Shown piece by piece: positions 24,708-35,534 of a DNA stretch of 64,000 nt. Origin of the DNA: Moringa oleifera (Eukaryota > Streptophyta > Magnoliopsida > Brassicales > Moringaceae). Numbering within the stretch: the stretch's first letter is position 1; every line of letters begins with the position of its first letter. The translations under genes were made by a program, and so were the position numbers. The notes under the pieces are model-generated. The model saw only the letters and a program-made list of their open reading frames with translations. It had not been told where the DNA came from and did no database searches. The stretch spans positions 2,790,001-2,854,000 of the forward strand of contig JAJFZO010000344.1 in the NCBI GenBank assembly GCA_021397835.1, in the 5' to 3' direction.

Positions 24708-25710
24708 TGATAAGATGCATAATAATCATATATATTATTATATTTTCTCATGTTTTTGTTGGTCATAAATGATTAAATCATGGATTTTGACTATGTTTTA
24801 TTTTTAATAGGGTGGATTAAAGAACTCAACTAAGATGGACTCAAATTCATTATTTGAAGATGAAAAGTTGGATTCCAAGATATGTGAATGAACTAGAAGA
24901 TGTCTTTGGATAACGTGTTAGCACACCTAATTGCATTGAAATTTCATCGAACCAAGACTTTATCTTTTATTTAAAAAGTATTTGTAAAATTTTATCTTTA
25001 TCTTAATTTATCTTTAAGAGTTCTAGTTAAAATAGGTTATTATGTTTAGGGATTATTATATAAATGGGAGGTAATTCCTTCAATGGAACATCGAGAGTTT
25101 ATTTTTTACCTTCCTCTTTTCTTAAGTCTTTTTCTTTTCATGGATTGCTAAACATCTCTTTCAGTCAAAGGATAATCAAGGGTTTGGTTCTTCAAGAATT
25201 GTTAGATCTAACTTATTTTAATTATTTTTTTATTTTTTCATTGTTTATTTATCTTCTATGCTTGTTGAAAATATTATTTTAGTTGATTGTAACAAAAAGG
25301 ACCCTTTGTTTAATCATCAAAATAATAAATTACTAATTAAAACTTTAAATCCGTAATTGTTTAAGTGTTTTAATATAAGTAGTAAATAACATAGTTGATT
25401 GCAAAAGAGGTTTTCAATTTATGTTATGAAGATATATAGCCTCGTTTAAATAAATCTACAAGTGTGTTTATTGGCTAGAAATGGTAGTTTCTCTAATTCT
25501 TAATGCTGTTAGTAAATTAAATCATAAAATTGTATCTAGAGTTATTTTTTGAGAAAGGAAATAATCAGAGATCCTATCTTGGTTATCAAAAAAGTAAAGA
25601 GAAACAGGTTGTTAGATGGTACCAATAACCATAACCAATTTAGTAAAGATTGAAAGATTTTTATCTTTATATCAATGATCAATTCCTAAATCAAACCTAA
25701 AAGTATTCAT
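24708..25710. mobile_element. Truncated relative of the long-inverted-repeat element
   Basis: Left arm at 24708-25165 (starts TGATAAGATGCATAATAATC, close to the 20667 end) followed immediately by block B (25168-25690). The right arm is missing: similarity to the 22.98-kb junction fades near 25710. Absence of the 1.3-kb spacer shows the two copies have different internal structures. Confidence 0.75.
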
Positions 25711-27150
25711 TTGATTGGATATTATATTACATTGATTTTTTTATTATTTTTATTTTATCTACTTTTAATTTTCTAAACTCTTTTTTTTTATTTTATTTTA
25801 CAAAAAATAAATCTAATCAATCTCCGTGGAAACAACTTTGCTCATTTATACTATAAGTTTAACCTTTTGAGTAAGAACTTAGAAATTTAATTTGTTGGTC
25901 TCGACAACCAACAATATAAAAAAGAACTCTATTAAAATTTAGTCTAAGTACGGGAGGCGATGCTATGTTTTGATAGAATGCATTGAGTTTAATATTTTGC
26001 TCTCATTATTTGTGTCATTGCAAAGTATGTAGCATATTGATGGTATCAGATTATCTTGTTACCCTGGATAATGTATCTGTGTGTTACACTGAATGTGTAT
26101 GTGATGTCTGAGTTTAAATGTTGTTTTAACATTGCGTTCAACCTACAATCTAGATATTTTTTGTGCACTTTATGGAAACAATCCTGGATAATTTCACGAA
26201 GAACATTTTAAGTTTCTTTTGATTTGTTTTATTACTCAATGTATACTATTGTGTTTCATTCTTTTCTAAGCGTGTTTTGATTTTTTTAATGTGGATAGCC
26301 ATAGTATAGTCATGTGAGGTGGGAAAAATTTATGCATCCTTAGTAATGATATTAGAGAAATTATGTTATTACCACTTAAGTAGTTATATTTTTTTTTTTT
26401 CATGTAATTCATCTCTCATCTTGAATTGTATAAATATGGGTTTTATACATGAACTTAGGAGTTTAAATACTATTTAGATTTTTCATTATGTTTGTTTAAA
26501 GCATGATTAGTTTAACATGATTAGTTTAGTTAACCGATTAAGTGGTTGATTTATTAATTTGTTGAGTTTTAATTATGTTTTGATTCAAAAATGTCAACTC
26601 TGGATACCAATGAATGTATTAATGGTTGTAGATAGTAGTCAACCATCCAAAAGTAAACTTGACGGACCAATTAAACCTAGTATTTAACCTAACCAACCTC
26701 TCCATATTTTTGAACCTATTACCACACTTTTGAAAAAATAAAAAAAAAATAATCAAAGTATGAGAAAAAGAAAGTTAACATATTCTATTTGAGAACATTT
26801 TTTTTTTATAAAACTAGTACGAATAGAATTGATTGGGCTATTTATTGTTTCTATGAATCGAAACTTAAAGCCAACAAAAGTGGAATCAAATCCTTGCACA
26901 ACCATTTGGACAAATATAGAAGGGGAAAAAAAAAGCAACACATAATCAAAATGCTATAAGCAAAAGAAAATCTTAATTGATAGAAAGAATGATGAGAATG
27001 TTCACTTTGAGAACTTCACTTTTCAGCAAGAACAATCAAGAAAAGCATGTGCATCTTGCATGAATATCCTCTCTCAATAATATATTATTTATAATTTATG
27101 AGGTTCATTGTTAGTCTCAACTTCTCTTTAAGATGATTTATCACAACACT
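25711..27150. other. AT-rich spacer with a possible copia primer site
   Basis: TGGTATCAGA at 26041-26050 equals the first ten bases of the common copia primer-binding site, preceded by ATTGA; no LTR pair was found, so this may be a lone fragment or chance. Nothing else supported. Confidence 0.3.
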
Positions 27151-28620
27151 ATCAAGAAGGGCATTAAGAATAATTATGATATAGAATTTGTGAAGTTATA
27201 CAACGAATTAGAGAACCATAAGATTTGGTAGTTACAACTGCTGGTATGTGGATATTAAATCAAAAGAAAAGCTACTTATCCATCACATTGCACTACATCG
27301 ATGAGTTTTAGGTATTATAAAATCATATTTTGAGGTATATTAAATTTTTATTGTTTCATATGTGATATGATTGCACATTTTTTTACTCCTAAATTTTCAT
27401 TAAATTATTGTATCATATTTGACGATATACAGGTTCATCTACGCACCAGCTCCTCATACGAAAGAGCATTTGATTGATAACTTAGCAAAGTGAAACATGA
27501 GGATGAGATTTCTAATATTATGATACATCAATGTTTTTCAAATGATAGTATGAGTTCAACACTCAAGAAAAGATTATTTAGTGATCTTTTATGTGATGGA
27601 AAGATTTTGTATATGCGATGTTGTGTGCATCTTTTAAATTTTGTTGTAAAAGATCGGTTAACTATTATTGATGATGCACTTTTGAAATTAAAGATAGTGT
27701 AGTATTTTGATCCATTTAACTCATTAAAGAATGAAAAAGTTTGAAAAAATGACTAAACAATTAAAAGTTTTATGTGTTAAAAAGTTATCTTTGGATTGTA
27801 AATTTATTGGGCTCCACGTGCTTCAGTTATCAATTGTGTATAAGGATGTTTTTTCTTAGGTTGAAACTTAGAGAAAAACATTACTCTAATGTACTTTTCT
27901 AAGATGATTGGGACATGGCTTAATTTAAAAGTCCTTGAAAAGTTAAAACCTTCTTTTTATTGCTATTGAATTATTTTCAAGAAAAAAGTATCAGATTACA
28001 AATTATTTTTTCATTTTCATTTATGAACGAGGAAAATCTTTTATATATTGCATAAGTTATGATGATGAGATTATCATAGGCATGTCTTAAAAAATATTTG
28101 TTAAGTTCGAGAAATATTGAAGTATTGTGCATATGGTTTTGGCTATAACTGTTATTTTGAATCTTAGATACAAATTAAGAGTGATAAAATATTATTTTCT
28201 TGTGATATATGGTGATGATGCATCTAAGAAAGTTAGATCTATTCAAACTAAGTTTGTGTTAGTTAGTTAATGAGTATCTATTTCCTTTAATTTTATTGTT
28301 ACGAGGACAAGTCTCTTAAAATAATGATTTGCATAACTTAGTTACATTTCTTAGTTTTTTTTCTAATAATATTTATGTGACGAGCAAGTTAAATTATTAT
28401 CTTAATGAGCTATTTTTACCTTAGAGTAAGAATTTGACATTATTAACTCTTAGAAAGCAAGTAGGATAAAATACTCAGCACTGCAACTGGTGATTAGAGA
28501 TTTTTTAATGATGCTAGTCTCTACTGCAGCATCTTAATCTATATTTATTACTTGTGAAAGAGTATATTTTATGAGAATTAATGTGTCCATAAAATTTGTT
28601 ATGGAAGTGTTGAAAGTATT
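27150..28620 (+). pseudogene. hAT (Ac/RICESLEEPER-type) transposase remnant
   Basis: Reading across stops, 27225-27325 gives NQKKSYL...ITLHYIDEF, 27430-27490 gives FIYAPAPHTKEHL, and the open frame 27490-27702 gives LLCDGKILYMRCCVHLLNF with VKDRLTIIDDALLK, all in the order of plant hAT transposases. Around 28380-28610 SKLNYYLNELFLP and neighbouring broken frames resemble the C-terminal dimerisation domain. Multiple frameshifts and stops; inactive. Confidence 0.8.
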
Positions 28621-29166
28621 AATAATTTTGATTTAATGTTTTAATTATTTTAAACTAAATTTTATCAAATATTTATATTATAGTCATTTTTTTCTTTTTC
28701 CATGTTTTTATTCTATTGCAGATATGTTTTAGTTATTTATGTGCAATAAAAAGTATATTGATTTAAATGTCTTTTTCAAAAACCTATTGCTAAGTTGTGT
28801 TAGTATGTTGAACATTTAATTTAGATTTGATTAGTTAAATTACTAGTAAGTTATTTTTTTATTAATAAAAAATTATATGATTTTAAAGTTTTGTTATGTT
28901 ATTTTATTAGTAAAAAATTATTTAATTTTGTTGTTTTATTATTAAATTTGATTAATGAAATAGCACATTAATATTATATATAAATATAAAAAAATGAATT
29001 AGAATGCATTAGAGTAATATCATATAAATAATCTAAATTAATGTGAGATGAATTTAAATATAAAAATTAATTTTTAAAACAAATTCAAAATACATTCAAA
29101 TATATAGTTTTTAATCTACTTTGAGCTCGAAATTTTTTAAATAAATGGATACTCTATCACTAACTC
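28621..29166. other. AT-rich spacer
   Basis: No gene. Low-complexity TTA/AAT-rich DNA. Confidence 0.4.
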
Positions 29167-29169
29167 TAA

Positions 29170-30011
29170 GAGCATGTTTGGTTGGTAGGAATACTAATTC
29201 TTTTCCTATTTTATTCCGTATGAAATTGCTTTTTCAATGTTTGGTTCATTTTTATCACAGAATTGTAATTCCTTAAAGAATTTCTATTCCTTGAAAACCC
29301 GGAATAGCTATTCCGAAGTGAACCCTCGGAATTGCTATTCCATAAAAATAAAGAATTGTTATATTTTTTTATTCCCAACATATCCTTGATAAAATTTTTA
29401 AATTACTATATATATATATATATATATAATAACTTTATTTTTTTAAAATAATTTACTAAAAAATAAAAAATATTATTATTATCAAAATATTAATTACTAT
29501 TAATATTAATTTTATAATATTAATATTTAAAAATAAAAAATAATTATTAACATACCATTTAGTTAATATTATTTTTATAATAATAACATCTTTTCTATTT
29601 TAAAATATTTTTCAAAAAAGAAAAAAATATTGCTTTTATTAAAATATTAATTAATTTTAATTTTAATTTTGTTTTTATTTTTAATTTTATTTTTAATTTT
29701 AATTTTATAATATTAATATTTAAAAATAAAAATAATTATTAATATATTATTTAGTTAATATTATTTTAATAAAAATTAATTAATTTATAATTAATTTAGT
29801 TGAAGGGTATACTAGTTTTTTAAACTTGCTTCAATTACTTTCCTAGCTTATTCTTTGATAAACCAAACCTATGAAAACGAATTCATACTCTATTCAATTC
29901 CAATAAACCAAACATAATAATGCTTATTTTTTTTTATTCTTTATCTTTTCTATTCTCAAAGAATACCTTTTCTATTCCTTCTCGATTCTATTCCATAAAC
30001 CAAACATGCCA
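29170..30011. mobile_element. Tourist-like (PIF/Harbinger) non-autonomous element
   Basis: The 842-bp unit starts GAGCATGTTTGGTTGG and ends AACCAAACATGCCA, i.e. inverted ends, with TAA copies directly outside (29167-29169 and 30012-30014). A TAA/TTA duplication and a GxGCxTGTTTGG-type end are the marks of Tourist/PIF-Harbinger elements. The ends also carry inner inverted stretches (GGAATA...ATTCTTT / TATTCC...). The body is very AT-rich, includes a (TA)n run at about 29408-29428, and has no transposase. Confidence 0.8.
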
Positions 30012-30057
30012 TAAGTGTCTTGCTGATCAATCTTTTAACAAAATTACACATACAAAA

Positions 30058-30590
30058 TCATAAACACAAACCACTATAGGATACATAGCAACTGATGATG
30101 CTGAGAGAAAAGAGCATTGATTCCCTTGCTTTAGGGAGTGTGGTTCTCAGCTTTGGATCAGCAAAACCCAGATTTAAATCAATTAACAACACACACACAC
30201 ACACACCCAATGAGTTGAATAAGAGATTGTTATAATTAGTTTAGAATAAAACCAGAATTAGTGAAAAGATGACATAAACAAAGGGTACAGGTCAGAATTG
30301 GATTCCACAAAATTACAAGCAAAAATAACCACTGCTTTGACAACAGTAAGATTTAAGACAATTTACACAGCATAACATGTTCTTGTTTGAAGAGGACATA
30401 TTTTGGTTCACACCTTTCAGAGCTCAGAACATAATGTCCCTAATACTCATGAGGAAATAAGTATGCAATTCTAGTAATGAAATGTACCTGCAGTCACCTG
30501 AGTGGAGTGCATGGCCGACATGTAAGTCATTGCCAATATAATTATGAGAGAACAGAAAAAGGAAGTAAAAGTCTTTCCCTTAATTAACTT
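30058..30590 (-). pseudogene. Broken third copy of the small secreted peptide gene
   Basis: Exon 1 (about 30590-30488) is nearly identical to the 3' part of copy B exon 1 (AMHSTQVTA before a conserved GTACAT donor), but the aligned ATG is replaced: copy B has AAGATGGGCACT where this copy has AAGGGAAAGACT, and no upstream in-frame ATG exists before a TAA. Exon 2 (30158-30058) would start DPKLRTTLPKAR, but the acceptor AG is TG (GCTG|ATCC at 30160-30159). Two independent losses make a functional product unlikely, unless the internal ATG nine codons before the junction and another acceptor are used. It sits 44 bp from the Tourist-like element. Confidence 0.65.
30186..30208. repeat. (AC)n microsatellite
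   Basis: About ten AC units within the intron position of the broken peptide gene. Confidence 0.9.
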
Positions 30591-30599
30591 AGAAAAAGA

Positions 30600-31560
30600 A
30601 TGTACTCCTAAGCTTTACAAAGTCTTGTCTAAACATTTCATTATAATTGATTTGTAATTCGTTATCTCTAATTAATTTTATTTTTTTCATAAAAAATTTA
30701 AACTACTTTATTTATTTATTTTAAATGGCATAATCTTTTTTAAAAAATTAAAAGATTTTCACTCAATAAAATTAACATCATCAAAAATGAATAATTAAAA
30801 AATATATTTTTTTTAAAGTTCAGTATTAAAAAATATTTAAACAATTTTTGTGTCTAGTTTTAACATTATTTTCACATTTATTTTGATGACTCTCAACATT
30901 ATATACACTAATTTTTATCTAATTTTGATAATATAAAAATTGTTTCTTTTAAAAACAATTATCATCAATGAAAATTTAACATCATAACGAATACACAATA
31001 AAAAAAAAGATAAAATTTTTTAGGGTTCAACGTTAATGATGAAAATGTATGTATATATTTTGAAAATATATTAGAACAATTAGAAATAGTATTGACGTCA
31101 AATTTTTAACTTCATTTTCTGTTTTTTTTTAACTACTATCAACATTATTTAAAAATGAATACTATTTTTATTTTTTTTAATTACATAAATTTTTTCTTTG
31201 GAAAACAATCATTATGGATTAAAATTTTACACTTTCAAAATTAAATAATCAAAAAATATATTTTTATTTTTATTTTGAATTAATTACATAAAGAATTCTT
31301 ATATTTTTCTTATGAATATCAAATTTTTTAAAATTTATTTGAAACTTATGACTTTTGCTTGTGCAATTAATTTAATATCTTTTTAAAATATTTTCAAAAT
31401 AAATAAAATAAAAATTATAAATAATATAAATTTTTTATATCTCAATTTAAAATAATAAGTAAAATACATATTTGTAATTAATTTTTTATTTTTATTTATT
31501 TTTTAATGTGTGAGCTTTCTTCATTAACTAAGGTTAGCAGGAATAACTTAGGCTGCCTCC
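30600..31560. other. AT-rich spacer
   Basis: No gene. Dominated by A/T tracts. Confidence 0.5.
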
Positions 31561-31942
31561 ATAAATAGCTAGCTAATATTCAGTGAGGTCCATCAGAATT
31601 TGAGCTAAATTAACGTGCATGCAATGCACTGAAGAATACATTATGTAATTATAAAAAATTTTCAATACAATTGTAGCTGTAATGTGAATAGTTGGCAACC
31701 TGGGAAAGCACCCAGCCAATGTTGATTGATAAACAGCTGTATCTAGATCCTCCTGAATTAAGTTTGCCAAGTTCTCAACAATCACACCTGCAACGTTTAT
31801 ATTTAATTACTAGAACCTGCAGAATTCACAATTTTCCTCCAAGGTTGACTGTGAAATCAACAAGTATAAGTTTCAGACCCCGAAATTAAAAATCTTTCGT
31901 ATTGGGTATTTACAAGAGAATTATATGCATGTTCAACATACA

Positions 31943-31948
31943 TTTATT
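31943..31948 (-). promoter_or_regulatory. Possible poly(A) signal of the LPP gene
   Basis: AATAAA on the minus strand, 65 bp after the LPP stop codon. Confidence 0.4.
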
Positions 31949-32012
31949 GATCCTTTCTAATGTTCCATCTCCTTAACCCTACATCCATCAGCCCCAAAAT
32001 GGAGTGACTAGC

Positions 32013-33720
32013 CTAGTGATCTGAACCTGTACTGCGTATGCTATTACTACGATATCCTACTTCAATGTCTGATTGATGCTCGCTAACAGGATGACTTCTT
32101 GATACTGAGGCCGAACGGGTGGTCTTCTCTGCTAACATCTGAAAATACGCATACGGTGCCCAACCTACATGGCAAAATGAGGCATACATATAAATACAGA
32201 AGGAGAATATTGAAGATAATTGCAGCCTATCTAGTCAGACCTGGCTGATCAATTTTCGTGTTCTTATAGAAAACACGGCTGGCAAGGAACATGTGTACAT
32301 GTATCTGCTCTAATTAAGTTGGCCTAGGCCGTGATAAAATAAGGGGAAAATAATATACCATCAGTGGCATATGGGTAAGGGAAAAAGTGCAAATAACAAA
32401 ACGCTGCTACTGTGGAACCTGCAGCCAAAAGAATGCAGTGATCAGATTGATTAGCATCAATGTTTATATTTCATGTTACTTCAGATCATTATAATAGAAT
32501 AGGAAATAGGTGTACAAATTAACCTATAAGAGCTCCAGAAAATACATCGGTCCAGTGGTGCCAGTAGTCATCAACACGAGAAACACCGACCATAGCAGCA
32601 GCAAGTATTAGAAGAAACACAATACAGATTTTAGCAATATGGCCTTTACGATCAAATACTCTTACTTTCCCTGATAAGTACCATGCAAGGTAAGTGAGCC
32701 CTGCAAAGGACCCTGCATATGGGTAACCATAAATGTTAATTATAATAAGTCTAGACAACCAATAAAACTGGAATCAAGACCAAAGTCATATGAATGCAAT
32801 TAATTTTATGAAAATTATATAACATTTCCGATCTGGCTTTTGTACAGTTCTTGTTAGATGCTACGATGCATAAGCAACCTGGTTACTCCTCGTTTTTAAC
32901 CTGTGACACTTACATGAGGTATGGCCACTTGGAAAACTTTTGTATCCTTCCTTTATAATCTTCGGATTTCCATGACAAATAACATCCTTGGAAATAGGAT
33001 TGAACACCTGCATTTAGATGTTTCAATGAGCTTCAGTAGCTGAAATAATAACAGGAAGAGATAAAACTATCTCGATGTTTACGCAGTAAGACATATAGAA
33101 GCGCAAGGATATGAGAGGAGGACGCACCGGTTTTCCGTCAGGGAAGCATCTCCAGAAGAAGTTTGGTCGTGGTCGCCCAACTGCGTCTTTGATTGAGTCC
33201 GTGATAACTCCAGTTATAAGCACCGAAAACAAAAGGCCTAGGCTTGCATTTCATGGAATCATTTGATCAAGTAAAAGAGCTTAAACGCGGAAGAACTTGA
33301 TAACTTTATCAAAATTATTAAAGAAATTAACAGCAGAAATACCAAGTATGGCGTGGTGCAAATCGAAAACATCCTGCCTGTAGTAATAGTAAATGCAGAA
33401 GATGAGGATGGGAAACAGTACCGCAAAAATCTGTTAAGAAAAACTTGTAAGGATAATTCATTGAAGATATATAAGTCAGAATGGGATGGTAATTTGGTGC
33501 ATACAGGAACGGCCCAGAAAGGGATGGTATCTTTGTGAAATGGGTATGTAAAATCTGTCATCATGTCTTCTGCAAGAAACCGATGAAATGGTTCTATAAG
33601 GTTCAGACCGATGTCTATCCCAACAAGAAGTAGAAGAATCACCCAGTCATGCAAGTGCCCTTTTGCCAGATTGACTCCATGTGATTTTATTGTGTGGGAT
33701 CCCAGCATGATTTCTGGCAT
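32013..33720 (-). CDS. LPP2: Lipid phosphate phosphatase, LPP2-type (PAP2 family)
   Basis: Seven exons on the minus strand: 33720-33505, 33430-33343, 33237-33128, 33007-32914, 32712-32524, 32418-32359, 32164-32013; 909 bases, 302 residues, all introns GT...AG. The family is an integral membrane phosphatase that converts phosphatidic acid to diacylglycerol (also acting on related lipid phosphates). All three PAP2 catalytic motifs are intact: K118-x6-RP (KDAVGRPRP), PSGH at 164-167, and SR214-215 with H221 and D225. Several hydrophobic segments (residues 26-40, about 73-88, 102-114, 198-212) fit the six-span family topology. [15 protein letters not shown] at the N-terminus closely matches Arabidopsis LPP2. 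The start at 33720 was chosen over an in-frame GTG five codons upstream. A family-specific paralogue (LPP3) cannot be excluded. Confidence 0.93.
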
Positions 33721-35222
33721 ACCCTCCAACTTCACTTACAATGGGGAAGAATTAATTATTCCAATCATTAACAAGTACCAAGAAAATTAATTGAGATCAA
33801 TCTGAAATTAACAAATTAGTTTTACCATATGCGAGAAGGATTGTCACGGGAAATATCAAATCATCAAGGAAATCATCCCTAATTACCAAACCTGTAATTG
33901 AATTTTGCTAATTAGACAATCATACCTTTCAGGAGAAAAAGCTGGTCGAGTAACAGCAATGGGGATTATTAAGCCTGAGAGAGAAGAACCCTATTGCCGT
34001 AAAAAGGAAAATTAGGGTTTGCAGGGGACAGTATTCAACAAAAATAAAGGATAAAATTATGGAAATTAAATGGATATCTCAAATTTTAAATTTTATTTTA
34101 CCCATTGTTAAAAAATATAAATTCCATGTAAAAATAAATTAATTTTTATATTAACTAATTATAAATGTGTTAAGGTAAATTTTAAACCTCAGCTATAATT
34201 AGCTCAACAGAGTAATCATCTTCCCTGGACAACAAATAAAAAGAAATAGATTATTTATAAGATTGCTAAGTTGAGCTGCACCCTTTTTAAGTGAATTAAA
34301 AATATCTCAGCTTAGGTATCTGATTTTAACTTTTACAAGTTCTCCTTAATAAACTTGGGAATAGATAATAACATTCTCTCCTGTAGATTTGCTCATCTTA
34401 TAATATAGTTACTGAACATGACGGTTCATTAATATATAATGAACCAACCATGTGACTCCGAGCTACAATTACTCGGAGCAAGAGAAAAACCTCAATAGTT
34501 TAACCAAAACCAAGCAATTAAGCACAAAACCATAGGAGAATACAAACACCCAAATCACCATACATTTGTATCTTACTATAAAAATAATTAATTATTAATA
34601 AATATAATTGTTAATTAAATGACTTACATTTTACGTATAAACCCTATGGTTTATGGCTTTCACACATACTTCTTATGTGCTAAAAGTGTAAAAGAAAAAT
34701 GGGGTGACATGACTTAGAATTTTATGGGTTCGTTAATTTACTAAAGAAAAATTAGGCCCGAGGTGTGCGGAACGAGCTGTAGTTGATCTCTAGGGTTCGG
34801 AGTTTGTGAAGCACCTCGTAGGACAAAAGGGGGGATTTGATGTTCGGGTTAAATTAAGATTTGAGTTAGTGTACGTTAATAATTTAATTAAAGCAGAAAA
34901 GTTAGCGTGGCGATGACGCAGGAGTACCCATGGGTGTGCATGCTACAGTTAGGATTCCAGCTCCAACAAAAGTCCAGTTCACCTTGCGTCCCCATAAGGC
35001 TACATCATGCACACTCTTTTAGCCTCTCCTGTCTGTCATTTTACTCTTTCTTTCCCCTACACGCATTAGCTGTCATTTAACCTTATTTATTATTATTTTT
35101 AATCTCTTGTGTACTACAAATACTTTACCACCGCCATTCTAACTTTCTTTTTTATTTTCTTTTTTATTTCATGCGAAATAAAATTATCTTCGATCAGATA
35201 AGTGAAGAAAAGATCCAAACTT
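33721..35222. promoter_or_regulatory. Divergent intergenic region between LPP and PB1 genes
   Basis: The two genes face away from each other, so this 1.5 kb holds both promoters and leaders. A leader intron for the LPP gene is possible but not demonstrated. I see no other gene. Confidence 0.5.
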
Positions 35223-35230
35223 TATAAATA
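35223..35230 (+). promoter_or_regulatory. TATA box candidate of the PB1 gene
   Basis: TATAAATA about 200 bp before the first ATG (35428), followed by a T-run; position fits a leader of roughly 170-280 bases depending on the start used. Confidence 0.5.
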
Positions 35231-35427
35231 AACCTTTTTTTTTTTGCGGGATGAAGTAATATGGGCTGTGATTAAAGCAGATTCATGCACATTGATTAGA
35301 GGAGCTACCACGCCCACCCACGAGCTGCTGCTATTAAGCCACTTGAAGTGCAGTAGAGGGAGGACAAAACAACTGAGATGTTATAAAAGAAACCACCTCA
35401 CGAGAACAAATCCCACGGCGGCTTCCA

Positions 35428-35520
35428 ATGGATCCACCACCACTAATTGCTAATGTTAACCCCACTACGGCAACCACCACCACTGCTGCTGCCCCTACCA
35501 TGGCCACCACTATCCAGTAA
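35428..35520 (+). other. Upstream ORF or shifted N-terminus of the PB1 gene
   Basis: ATG at 35428 opens a 30-codon frame (MDPPPLIANVNP...ATTIQ) closed by TAA at 35518-35520, 15 bases before the main ATG. Its Pro/Thr/Ala-rich text looks like the N-terminus seen in homologues, and the next frame continues SYPDSMESSPRTRP, also as in homologues. A one- or two-base length change near 35515-35520 would join them. As it stands it is an upstream ORF. Confidence 0.55.
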
Positions 35521-35534
35521 GCTACCCTGATTCC

